This document shows positions 34,840 through 43,061 of a DNA stretch of 64,000 bases, piece by piece. The stretch comes from Lachnospiraceae bacterium (GTDB lineage Bacteria; Bacillota; Clostridia; Lachnospirales; Lachnospiraceae). The notes beneath the pieces were generated by a model. It did not search any database. It saw only the letters and a list, made by a program, of their open reading frames with translations, and was not told the DNA's origin. Where the stretch lies: assembly GCA_017556805.1 (NCBI GenBank), contig JAFYMC010000029.1, forward strand, positions 38,463 through 102,462. Reading direction: 5' to 3'. The translations under genes and the position numbers were made by a program. The first letter of the stretch is position 1; each line of letters starts with the position of its first letter.

Positions 34840-35996
34840 GAAACCCGTTAAATAATAAAGTACAGGTAATGAAGCCTTCGGGCATTCGTAAGTTTTTTGA
34901 TATTGTAAGTGAGATGAAGGATGCCATTTCCCTTGGTGTGGGCGAGCCGGATTTCGAGACCCCGTGGCATATCAGAGAAGAGGCAATTTATTCCCTTGAA
35001 AAGGGCAGAACCGTGTATACCTCCAATGCAGGCTTAAAGGAGCTGAAGGTAGAGGTCTGCAATTATTTGAAGCGTCGTTATAATCTGGAATATCCGGATA
35101 AGAACGTACTGGTAACCATCGGCGGCAGTGAAGCAATCGATGCTGCGCTTCGTGCCATGGTAGATCCGGGGGATGAGGTGCTCATTCCGGAGCCGTGCTA
35201 CGTTTCCTATGTGCCGTGTGTGGCACTGGCTGACGGTGTGCCGGTAACCATTGAGCTTAAGGCAGAGAACGAGTTCCGTTTGACGAAGCAGGAGCTTCTT
35301 GACGCTATTACCGATAAGACGAAGATTTTAATTATGCCGTTCCCAAACAATCCGACCGGTGCCATTATGGAGGAAAAGGATTTACGGGAAATCGCAGAGG
35401 TTGTGGTAGAAAAGGACTTATTTGTCATTTCTGACGAGATTTATTCCGAGTTAACCTACGGAAGAAACCATGTTTCCATCGCTTCCATGCCGGGCATGAA
35501 GGAGCGTACCATTGTCATTAACGGTTTCTCCAAGTCTTATGCAATGACCGGCTGGCGTCTGGGCTATGCGGTAGGACCGGAAGAGATTATCACGCAGATG
35601 ATTAAAATCCACCAGTTTGCTATCATGTGCGCACCGACCACCAGCCAGTACGCAGCTGTAGAAGCATTAAAGAACGGCGATCCGGATGTGGAACTGATGC
35701 GTGATGCATACGACAAGCGTAGAAAATTCTTGGTGGCAAGACTTCGTGAAATCGGTTTGGATTGCTTTGAGCCGTACGGTGCGTTTTATGTATTCCCATG
35801 CATCAAGGGCTTCGGTATGACTTCCGAGGAGTTTGCGACGAAGCTCCTTGAAGAAGAGAAGCTGGCTATCGTACCGGGTACCGCATTCGGTGACTGTGGC
35901 GAAGGATTTTTGCGTATTTCCTACGCATATTCCATCGAGCAGTTGAAGGAAGCATTGGACCGTATGGAGAGCTTTGTAAAGAGACACAGAAAATAA
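34836..35996 (+). CDS. Class I/II PLP aminotransferase
   Basis: 386 aa fold-type I enzyme. ISLGVGEPDFETP, LVTIGGSEAIDAALRA, MPFPNNPTGA, FVISDEIYSELTYG and the PLP lysine in NGFSKSYAMTGWRLGY are intact. Likely an aspartate or aromatic/branched-chain aminotransferase (PatA/AspC group); the substrate cannot be fixed. Coupled to the Lrp gene by a 4-base overlap, which fits amino-acid-responsive control. Confidence 0.92.
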   Translation: MRNPLNNKVQVMKPSGIRKFFDIVSEMKDAISLGVGEPDFETPWHIREEAIYSLEKGRTVYTSNAGLKELKVEVCNYLKRRYNLEYPDKNVLVTIGGSEAIDAALRAMVDPGDEVLIPEPCYVSYVPCVALADGVPVTIELKAENEFRLTKQELLDAITDKTKILIMPFPNNPTGAIMEEKDLREIAEVVVEKDLFVISDEIYSELTYGRNHVSIASMPGMKERTIVINGFSKSYAMTGWRLGYAVGPEEIITQMIKIHQFAIMCAPTTSQYAAVEALKNGDPDVELMRDAYDKRRKFLVARLREIGLDCFEPYGAFYVFPCIKGFGMTSEEFATKLLEEEKLAIVPGTAFGDCGEGFLRISYAYSIEQLKEALDRMESFVKRHRK

Positions 35997-36007
35997 TGAT
36001 ATGATGT

Positions 36008-36051
36008 GAAAAGGAGTTGCCTCACAGAGATGTGAGCGGGACTCCTTTTTC
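36008..36051 (+). terminator. Terminator after the aminotransferase gene
   Basis: AAAAGGAGT and inner CTCACA pair with TGTGAG and GACTCCTTTTT. The frame opening at 36017 inside this hairpin is not a gene start. Confidence 0.85.
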
Positions 36052-36067
36052 GATTTGGGAGGATTGT

Positions 36068-36400
36068 ATGATACAGTTAGAAGAGAAAAAGTTTTACACG
36101 CTATTGCGGTTTTTCTTTTCGGACTTCTTTTGTGAGGGCCTAGAAAAGGCGGTAGCGGATGAAGAGGAAGAGGTATCGGTGGTGACCTTGTTTCGCGGAA
36201 TGGAGTTCTTCTTTGATTTGGTGAAGGAGCAGGGGATTGAGTTCCCCTATGAGTCTATTGAGGAGTATGTTGTAAAAACGTATCGAGATGGAAAAGAGAT
36301 GTATGAAAAGCTGAAGGAAAGGTATGGCCGGGAAATAAAGGAGTATCACGGGAGGGAGAAGAGCTTTGAGGAGATATACGGAAATTCTTTTTTTCTGTAG
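36068..36400 (+). CDS. Hypothetical acidic protein
   Basis: 110 aa from ATG 36068, with GGGAGGA upstream. Mostly helical and Glu-rich (CEGLEKAVADEEEEVSVVTL, then YESIEEYVVKTYRDGKEMYE). No signal peptide, membrane segment or known motif. Lies immediately before the dyad and the ATPase gene but is separated from them by 65 bases. Family not recognised. Confidence 0.65.
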   Translation: MIQLEEKKFYTLLRFFFSDFFCEGLEKAVADEEEEVSVVTLFRGMEFFFDLVKEQGIEFPYESIEEYVVKTYRDGKEMYEKLKERYGREIKEYHGREKSFEEIYGNSFFL

Positions 36401-36403
36401 CCG

Positions 36404-36437
36404 ACCTTTTTAACTTTACAAATGAAGTTAAAAAGGT
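36404..36437. promoter_or_regulatory. 13-bp perfect inverted repeat before the ATPase gene
   Basis: ACCTTTTTAACTT-TACAAATG-AAGTTAAAAAGGT. The A/T-rich arms and the lack of a T-tail argue for an operator rather than a terminator. It ends 28 bases before the ATPase ATG. Confidence 0.6.
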
Positions 36438-36465
36438 TAAAATGAACTTGTAAGGAGGGATGCTT

Positions 36466-38229
36466 ATGTCGAACATGAATTACGGAAAAATAATGATTGA
36501 GCTTCAGAATCTGCCCACGGGCGGAATCACTTACAAGAAAATAAACGGTAGATTGTATGCTTATTATCAGTGGCGAGAAGGTGGAAAACAGCATTCCAGA
36601 CGGGCGAAGGATGAAGAGTTGGAAGAGCTGATGACGCAGATTGAACGGCGAAAAGAACTGCAAACGTTATTACGAGGAATTGAGATTGATACGGACAAGG
36701 TGATAGGAAACTACCATCAGTTTTGTTGTGCGGTGCGGGTGGGGGAAGAATTGAAACGTTTTGCAAGCCCTGTCGCCGACTGGGAAAAGCGGGAGTGTTA
36801 TACGCTACTGAGGGATTATATTTATGGGGATATTTGTGACAAGGTATTTGTTTTATACGGTCTGCGAAGGACGGGGAAGACTACGCTGATTCGTCAGTTG
36901 CTTTTGGAAATGGACGATGAGATGTGGAATCAGTCAGCCTTTTTGCAGATACAGAGCAGTAAGACATTAGATGATGTGAACCGGGATTTGCGCTATTTGG
37001 AGGAGAATGGGTATCGGTATGTATTTCTTGACGAAGTGACACTTTTGGAGGATTTCATCGAGGGGGCGGCATTGTTTTCGGATGTGTTTGCCGCCAGTGG
37101 GATGAAGATTGTTTTGTCCGGTACGGATTCCCTTGGGTTTGTATTTGCAGAGGATTCTCAGTTGTACGACCGGTGTATTTTGTCCCATACCACCTTTATT
37201 CCGTATCGTGAATTTGACCGGGTGCTTGGAATTCAGGGGATTGATGAGTACATCCGTTATGGAGGAACCATGAGTCCGGGCGGAACACAGTACAATGACA
37301 GGATATTTTCCACAAAGAGAAGTACGGATGAATATGTGGACAGTGCCATTGCCCGTAATATTCAGCATTCCTTGAAGCATTATCAATACGAAGGACATTT
37401 TCGGTCACTGTGGGAGTTGTATGAGAAGAATGAACTGACGAGTGCAATTAATCGCCTGGTAGAGGATATCAATCACCGCTTTACGTTGGAGGTGTTGACA
37501 AGAGAGTTTCGTTCCAATGATTTAAGTATTTCGGCGAAGAATCTTCGAAAGGACAGAGAAAAACCAACGGATATCTTGGACAGAGTGGATGTTGTAAGCG
37601 TAAATGAAACACTTAGAAGATTATTGGAAATCCGAAATAAAGAGGAACGGAGGGTGGAATTACAGGATGTTCACCGTTTTGAGATAAAAGAGTATTTGGA
37701 CGTATTGGATTTAACGGTAGAGATCGAGAATCGATGGATGTCGGATTATAACCGAAAGGAAGCGAGAACTGTCTTTTCACAGCCGGGCATGCGGTACTCC
37801 CAGGCAGAAGCCCTGATAAAGTCTCTGATGCAGGATGAGAAATTCAGGGATATGTCATTGACGGAAAGAAAACGGGTGACAGAGCGGATTTTGGATGAAG
37901 TTAAAGGGAGAATGATGGAGGACATTATTCTTTTGGAAACAAAGATGGCCCGGAAAAATTGTGAGGTATTCCGGTTACAGTTTGCTGTCGGAGAGTTCGA
38001 TATGGTTGTGTTCGATTCGGAAGAGGGGTGCTGTGAGATATACGAGATAAAACACAGTACAGAGGCAGTTTCGGAGCAGTGTCGTCACCTGCTTGATGAG
38101 AAGAAATGTGCCGATACGGAGTTTCGATACGGAACGATTATCGGGAAGTTTGTAATTTATAGGGGTGAAGCAACGGAACGAGGCGAGGTAAAGTATTTGA
38201 ATGTGGAAGAGTATTTGAAGGCATTATAG
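36466..38229 (+). CDS. AAA ATPase with C-terminal PD-(D/E)XK-like domain
   Basis: 587 aa. An N-terminal ~65-residue segment (RLYAYYQWREGGKQHSRRAK) of the kind seen before Firmicute ATPases is followed by an AAA/STAND-like ATPase: Walker A LYGLRRTGKTT (about 131-141), Walker B YVFLDE (about 186-191) and sensor VLSGTDS. A winged-helix region is likely around 340-410. The C-terminus (FRLQFAVGEFDMVVFDSEEG, CEIYEIKHS) has the D...E-x-K pattern of a PD-(D/E)XK nuclease as in DUF4143-type ATPases. AAGGAGGG directly abuts ATG 36460, so ATG 36466 is preferred. Role unknown; possibly defence. Confidence 0.78.
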   Translation: MSNMNYGKIMIELQNLPTGGITYKKINGRLYAYYQWREGGKQHSRRAKDEELEELMTQIERRKELQTLLRGIEIDTDKVIGNYHQFCCAVRVGEELKRFASPVADWEKRECYTLLRDYIYGDICDKVFVLYGLRRTGKTTLIRQLLLEMDDEMWNQSAFLQIQSSKTLDDVNRDLRYLEENGYRYVFLDEVTLLEDFIEGAALFSDVFAASGMKIVLSGTDSLGFVFAEDSQLYDRCILSHTTFIPYREFDRVLGIQGIDEYIRYGGTMSPGGTQYNDRIFSTKRSTDEYVDSAIARNIQHSLKHYQYEGHFRSLWELYEKNELTSAINRLVEDINHRFTLEVLTREFRSNDLSISAKNLRKDREKPTDILDRVDVVSVNETLRRLLEIRNKEERRVELQDVHRFEIKEYLDVLDLTVEIENRWMSDYNRKEARTVFSQPGMRYSQAEALIKSLMQDEKFRDMSLTERKRVTERILDEVKGRMMEDIILLETKMARKNCEVFRLQFAVGEFDMVVFDSEEGCCEIYEIKHSTEAVSEQCRHLLDEKKCADTEFRYGTIIGKFVIYRGEATERGEVKYLNVEEYLKAL

Positions 38230-38347
38230 GGTTGTGCGTATGAATTGAAATTTTGGATGTAAAGTGATATGATGGAATTGAAGTATTGTCGGTGGAATGG
38301 ACGTGATAGTGCGCGGGAGCAGTAAGAGGAGATAGGAGAGGTACACC

Positions 38348-39544
38348 ATGGTTGTTAATTTTGAGTTTCTTGGAATGGAATCGGTGGAAAACGTCATTAC
38401 CTGTATGCACTATAAGGTGGATAAGGTGGTGTATTTCGGTTATCCGGAAATGGTAAATGCGAAGAAGGAGAGAACGGAACGTTTTCTCAGAAAACGTTGT
38501 AAGGTGAAGGAAGTGGTGTTTTACTCCTTGCCGCGGGGTGGTTTGCAGGAAATGCTTTCTATCATGCGGAAGGCCATTGAAACGGAAAAGGCTCGCGGAA
38601 ATGAGATGTTTTTTGACGTTACCGGCGGGGAGAATCTGATTTTGGTAGCATTCGGTATGTTGGCCGGGGAGTACGATACGCCGATGCATCAGTTCAATGT
38701 CCGGGAGGATAAATTGGTTGAACTGAATGACGGTTCCAAGCGGCAAATCAGCCGGGATGTACCGGAACAAAACATCGTATTTACCTTGGACAGCTTTATC
38801 GAGCTTAAGGGCGGTGTGGTAAATCATTCTCTCCATAAGGATGTAAAAGCGATTAAGAATAAGGATTTCTCCGTAGATGTGGACAAAATCTGGCAGGTGG
38901 CAAAGCGTCACTGGGATAACTGGAACCAGTTTTCCAATTTCCTGGGAAAGAATATGGTACAGGATTACAGCCTGGAGGTAGATATGTCCATGAGCGAGGT
39001 GCAGAAAGCGTTGCATGCGCCTTATTCGGGACTGCGGAAGCTGTCGGAGCTGAATCGTATTGTAGATGATTTTAAACAGGTAGGTATTTTGAAAAATGTG
39101 GACCATGAAGGCGACCGCTATCGGTTTATGTTTAAAAATGAGACGGTAAAGAGCTGCTTGATGGATGGCGGCAGTATTTTGGAATTGTATACCTACAAGA
39201 AGGAGAGAGAACGCAGTACCGATTGTCGTGTGGGTGTGCATCTGGACTGGGACGGTGTGGTGCAGTCAAAAGGAATGGATGTACTGAATGAAATCGATGT
39301 ACTGACCATCACCGGAAATGTACCGACCTTTATTTCCTGTAAGGGCGGAAAGTTAGGTTCACACCAGACCCTGCATGCACTGTATGAGCTGGAAACCGTA
39401 ACGAGACGTTTCGGCGGAAAGTACGCAAAGAAGGTGCTTGTTACCGCCAGACCGCTCGGCAGAACCTATATGGAGCGCGCCGAGGAATTGCGGATAGAGG
39501 TTCGGTGTGAGGTAGAGCAGAGCAAATCCCGAAGGAAGTATTAG
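38348..39544 (+). CDS. Card1/Can2-like CARF-domain nuclease (DUF1887)
   Basis: 398 aa. The N-terminal ~150 residues form a CARF-like Rossmann domain (VVYFGYPE near 28, FFDVTGGENLILVAFGMLA at 88-106). A winged-helix linker follows (~205-260). The C-terminal domain is PD-(D/E)XK: GSILELY (E279), VLNEIDVL (E315, D317) and TFISCKGGK (K332) match the Card1/Can2 active site. In type III CRISPR immunity these enzymes are switched on by cyclic oligoadenylate. No cas gene or repeat array occurs in this window, so its activator is unknown. The gene lies 118 bases after the ATPase. Confidence 0.85.
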   Translation: MVVNFEFLGMESVENVITCMHYKVDKVVYFGYPEMVNAKKERTERFLRKRCKVKEVVFYSLPRGGLQEMLSIMRKAIETEKARGNEMFFDVTGGENLILVAFGMLAGEYDTPMHQFNVREDKLVELNDGSKRQISRDVPEQNIVFTLDSFIELKGGVVNHSLHKDVKAIKNKDFSVDVDKIWQVAKRHWDNWNQFSNFLGKNMVQDYSLEVDMSMSEVQKALHAPYSGLRKLSELNRIVDDFKQVGILKNVDHEGDRYRFMFKNETVKSCLMDGGSILELYTYKKERERSTDCRVGVHLDWDGVVQSKGMDVLNEIDVLTITGNVPTFISCKGGKLGSHQTLHALYELETVTRRFGGKYAKKVLVTARPLGRTYMERAEELRIEVRCEVEQSKSRRKY

Positions 39545-39565
39545 GGAGACGCTAACAGGAAGATA

Positions 39566-39608
39566 AGAGGAGACATACTTCGTAGGAAGTCACGTCTCCT
39601 CTTTTTTT
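39566..39608 (+). terminator. Terminator after the CARF nuclease gene
   Basis: AGAGGAGAC and GTCTCCTCT arms with an inner ACTTC-GTAG-GAAGT hairpin, followed by seven T residues. Confidence 0.9.
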
Positions 39609-39647
39609 GCATACGTTATCGATAGAGCCTGAGTTAAGAGGTGCTTT

Positions 39648-41444
39648 ATGGCGTTTTGCAGAGATGCGGTGATTTCCAACGATTATAAAGGCTTTGGTCT
39701 TCCGAACAGGGGAAGTGAGGAAGAACTGGCCCGTCTTTTTTCGGCGGATTGTGTGCGACGGGTGACGGACAATCTGGCCTTCGCCTATTTTTATTATCCG
39801 GAGCCGGAGCAGGGAGGGAGAGAGTTTCCATTCGGGATAATGCAAAAGTGTTACGGATTGCTGTCGGAGGAGGAATTGGCAGCATCGGGCGTGTTACAGC
39901 TACGGGAAGGGCCTTTTACCAATTTGCGAGGAGGCGGTGTGCTGTTAGGATTTGTGGATACGGGGATTGATTTTGCGGAGGATGTTTTTCGGAATGCGGA
40001 CGGCAGTACGCGACTTGTGGGACTGTGGGACCAGACACTGGAGGAGGGACGGTCCGAACCCACCGGCAGCCCGATTTACGGTATGACCGACCGGCCCACT
40101 ACCGATTTTGCCTTTTACGGCAGAGAATTTTCGGAAGAGGAAATGAACCTTGCCCTGCAATCGGGGAATCCCTATGAGATGCTTCCTTCCCGGGACGAAA
40201 ACGGTCACGGCAGCGCTCTGGTGCGGGCAGCAGCGGCAAGGGAAGCAAGGCCCGGACGGTTTTCGGGGAGCGGTGCCGGAGGAACTGCGCTGGGGGCTCC
40301 GGGGCGATCGACGGCATCGACATCGCCGGGAAACTTATCCGAAGACTCCTACGGCAGCGTAGCTCCCCTTGCCTCTATCGCTATGGTCAAAGTAAAGCAG
40401 GCAAAGCCGTACCTCCGGGACTTCTGGCAAATCCCCGATAATGCCTTTTGTGCGGCAGAGGAGGATATCATTTACGGGATTGAATGGCTTCTTTCGGTGG
40501 CGGGACGTGAGAACATGCCTCTTGTACTTTGTATTGCTCTCGGCAGCAATCAGGGAAACCATACGGGACAGACGGTACTTTCCCGATATCTGGATGATGT
40601 GGCGCAGTATCCGGGGGTCTGTGTTTGTGCGGCGGCAGGAAATGAGGGTGACAGCGGACATCACTTTTTCGGCAGGGTACAGGGAGATGGATACGAGGAG
40701 GTGGAAATTAACGTAGCCGAAGGGGAAGTGGGATTCAGTACGGAGCTTTGGGCCGCAGACCCGGATTTGTTTACGGTGGAGATTATTTCTCCGGCAGGGG
40801 AGGTGATTCCTCGGATTCAGGGAAGACCCACCTTTAACCGGCAGTACCGGTTGTATTTTGAAGGGGGGACGATTTGGATTCAGTCCAATTTGTATGATCA
40901 GTCTGTGGGGACCCAGGGGATTTGGATACGGTTTGCCGAACCGGCAGCGGGAGTGTGGCGAATCCGGGTGTATGCAGAGGGGGAATTTTCGAAGAGCTTT
41001 CATATGTGGCTTCCGATACGTCCGTTTTTGCGGGAAGAGACTGCTTTTTTGCGCCCGGACCCCTATGTACAAATTTGTGACCCGGGAGCGGCAAGAGAGA
41101 TATTGACTTTTACGGCTTATGATGTGATTTCCGGGGGCTTGTACACGCAGGCGTCTTACGGATATACGGCGGACAACAGAATAAAGCCGGACCTGGCGGC
41201 ACCAAAAGGAGAAGTCCTTTACGAGGGAACCGGCATGGCCACGGCTTTCGGCGCCGGATGTGCGGCGTTGGTATTTGAAGCGGCTATCCGGCAGGAAAAC
41301 TATGTAATTTTAGATACGTTGGTCATAAAGAGATTGTTTACCGCCTCCGCAGAGCGGGACGGGCGTGATTACCCGAACCGGGAATGGGGCTACGGCAAGT
41401 TGGATGTATACGGCGTATTTACCCGTACCCCGGGAAGGGCTTAG
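39648..41444 (+). CDS. Csp-like S8 subtilase, catalytic Ser replaced by Gly
   Basis: 598 aa, no signal peptide, resembling the Clostridial Csp germination proteases in length and in having a jelly-roll-like insertion (~340-460). D104 (FVDTGID), H187 (NGHGS) and oxyanion N332 (AAAGNEG) are present. The nucleophile region reads GTGMATAFGAG instead of GTSMATP: residue 529 is Gly (codon GGC, one change from AGC). A low-complexity Ala/Gly/Ser insertion (~194-236) follows the His. It is therefore probably a pseudoprotease, as CspC is in Clostridioides. The stop is 8 bases from the convergent gene. Confidence 0.88.
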   Translation: MAFCRDAVISNDYKGFGLPNRGSEEELARLFSADCVRRVTDNLAFAYFYYPEPEQGGREFPFGIMQKCYGLLSEEELAASGVLQLREGPFTNLRGGGVLLGFVDTGIDFAEDVFRNADGSTRLVGLWDQTLEEGRSEPTGSPIYGMTDRPTTDFAFYGREFSEEEMNLALQSGNPYEMLPSRDENGHGSALVRAAAAREARPGRFSGSGAGGTALGAPGRSTASTSPGNLSEDSYGSVAPLASIAMVKVKQAKPYLRDFWQIPDNAFCAAEEDIIYGIEWLLSVAGRENMPLVLCIALGSNQGNHTGQTVLSRYLDDVAQYPGVCVCAAAGNEGDSGHHFFGRVQGDGYEEVEINVAEGEVGFSTELWAADPDLFTVEIISPAGEVIPRIQGRPTFNRQYRLYFEGGTIWIQSNLYDQSVGTQGIWIRFAEPAAGVWRIRVYAEGEFSKSFHMWLPIRPFLREETAFLRPDPYVQICDPGAAREILTFTAYDVISGGLYTQASYGYTADNRIKPDLAAPKGEVLYEGTGMATAFGAGCAALVFEAAIRQENYVILDTLVIKRLFTASAERDGRDYPNREWGYGKLDVYGVFTRTPGRA

Positions 41445-41452
41445 GTTATTGT

Positions 41453-41713
41453 TTAAGCAAGAAAATCCTCTACAACATCACGAAAATGGCAAGGGGATAC
41501 CTGCGCATGATTCAAACGCTCTAAAAGACGATTTACTTTTTCGATGCGGGTGGAAATGCTGTGAATGCAATCCACTTTTTCGGAACCGGTAAAATCATGA
41601 CGATATACTTCGATGCCGTAGGCGAGATAAGACAAATTATCCTCGGTGTTTAAGATATGGGTAAAAGAACGATATTCATAAGTTACGGCATCTAAAGCGT
41701 ATGCTAACGACAT
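41453..41713 (-). CDS. Hypothetical small protein
   Basis: 86 aa from the ATG at 41713, eight bases after AGGAGG; an upstream ATG at 41758 lacks a site. Helical, with Tyr-rich start (MSLAYALDAVTYEYRSFTHI) and HSISTRIEKVNRLLERLNHA. No known motif. It precedes no other gene on its strand and lies 56 bases after the response-regulator stop, so it may be the second gene of that transcript. Confidence 0.65.
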   Translation of the reverse strand: MSLAYALDAVTYEYRSFTHILNTEDNLSYLAYGIEVYRHDFTGSEKVDCIHSISTRIEKVNRLLERLNHAQVSPCHFRDVVEDFLA

Positions 41714-41769
41714 GGCAGCATCCTCCTGTGTGTGGTTTATGCTGCTATTATATGACAAGGTTCTAACAA

Positions 41770-42570
41770 TTATTGGACAAATTTATTTTTTTTATGCATT
41801 AAGGTGGCAACTGTCGGTTCCGCCCAGCTGTAATCTACCATATATTCGTCGTTAAACTCCTGTATGGCGGAAACATCGCCCTCTAGGAAGCGATAGTAAT
41901 CGCAGTCCAGCATGGCCGGATTGATTGCGTTCTGGTTGCGGTTACATACCAGCAAAGACTCGATGCCGGCCTCCTTTAAGGCTTTCTTTAAATCCCGCAG
42001 AACTACGTGGAAATAAGCCTTGACGGACTCATCGAAGCGTTCCTCCCAAAGACAGTCGATAATCTGCTCCGCCGTTACGGCGCCGCCCCTGCGGTCTACA
42101 AAAAAGGCCAACAGTTCCTTACACTTTTGGCGCGGAAATTTCAGCAGGGTATTGTTGACAAAAATATCGAAATGTCCGAAGGTGCGTACCTTGATATGTA
42201 TCTTTTTCTCGGAACAAAGCAGTTTCGCCCGTTCCACCGCTTCGTAAATATCGGAGAAGCTGTAAGGCTTGGTAATGTAAGACACCGCACGTCTGCGGAA
42301 AGCGGACAAGGCGAACTGTTCGCTGGCGGTGGCAAAGAAAATCAGCATGTCCGGATTGGTCTCGTATAACCGGTCCGCCAAGGTAATGCCGTCCTGTACC
42401 GGCATGATGATGTCTAAAATGGCGGCATCTACCGGATGCTCCTTTGCAAAAAGAAAAGCTTCTTCGGCATCAGAAAAGCTCCCGGCCACCGTAATGTCCG
42501 GAATCATTGAGCAAAATCTGGTAATCAGCCGTAAAGAGGCCGGGTCATCGTCCACTAATATTATCTGCAT
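41770..42570 (-). CDS. Response regulator with SARP-type winged helix
   Basis: 266 aa. Residues 1-120 are a receiver domain: acidic pair DDD (7-9), phosphoacceptor D53 in AAILDIIMP, Thr in FFATAS, and Lys in ITKPYSF. Residues ~125-225 form an OmpR/SARP-like winged helix (TFGHFDIFVNNTLLKFPRQK, ELLAFFVDRRGGAVTAEQII). No histidine kinase is adjacent, so it is an orphan. AGGAG precedes the ATG. Confidence 0.88.
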   Translation of the reverse strand: MQIILVDDDPASLRLITRFCSMIPDITVAGSFSDAEEAFLFAKEHPVDAAILDIIMPVQDGITLADRLYETNPDMLIFFATASEQFALSAFRRRAVSYITKPYSFSDIYEAVERAKLLCSEKKIHIKVRTFGHFDIFVNNTLLKFPRQKCKELLAFFVDRRGGAVTAEQIIDCLWEERFDESVKAYFHVVLRDLKKALKEAGIESLLVCNRNQNAINPAMLDCDYYRFLEGDVSAIQEFNDEYMVDYSWAEPTVATLMHKKNKFVQ

Positions 42571-42767
42571 GCAAGCTCCTACTAAAAATTTAAACGTTAT
42601 AAATTGTTCCGATATTAAGAATAAAGAGAAAACGGGAAAATGTCAATAGCGATTTCCGTAAAAATTTGTTTTGTTAGTGTGGTAACGTGGCATTTCCGCG
42701 AATTACTACTTGCTTTTTGGGAAAAAGGAGTCTACAATAGAATCAATCTTGCGAAAGGAGGCGCCCT

Positions 42768-43061
42768 ATGTCGTTTCGAAAAACACTTTGGAAACTGTTA
42801 CCGAAAAAGAAGATTCAGATCGGTAAGACTGCTCACGAGCTGGAAGGAATTCCGGAGGAGTATTTTGATGCCCAGGACATGGTTTCGGTTGTGGCGAAAC
42901 AGACGGCGGATTGCGAACATCCGGTGCTGGTGCGGGAGATTCCGCCTACCAGAATACAGTGTCCGACCTGTTACGAGACGACTCTTTCCGGATTGTCTTA
43001 TTGTGACAAATGCGGCGCCGCTTTGATAAAGAACGAATCAATGAAAAGTGAGGATAGATAG
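42768..43061 (+). CDS. Small zinc-ribbon protein
   Basis: 97 aa. The C-terminus has two CxxC knuckles, CPTC and CDKC, forming a zinc ribbon; the basic N-terminus (FRKTLWKLLPKKKIQIGKTA) may bind nucleic acid. AAAGGAGG precedes the ATG. The stop is directly against hisC, so the two are co-translated. Confidence 0.72.
   Translation: MSFRKTLWKLLPKKKIQIGKTAHELEGIPEEYFDAQDMVSVVAKQTADCEHPVLVREIPPTRIQCPTCYETTLSGLSYCDKCGAALIKNESMKSEDR

Noticed and set aside
36017-36067. N-terminal extension of the 110-aa hypothetical protein
   Set aside because: The ATG at 36017 is inside the terminator hairpin; a good ribosome site precedes ATG 36068.
38138-39241. 367-aa open frame on the minus strand across the CARF nuclease
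   Set aside because: His/Ile-rich nonsense composition typical of an antisense shadow; the plus-strand protein has clear domain motifs.
38230-39647. CRISPR array or cas genes near the CARF nuclease
   Set aside because: No regularly spaced direct repeats and no Cas10, Csm or Cmr-like proteins on either side.
40335-41072. 245-aa minus-strand frame inside the Csp-like gene
   Set aside because: Antisense of conserved subtilase sequence, without a start signal.
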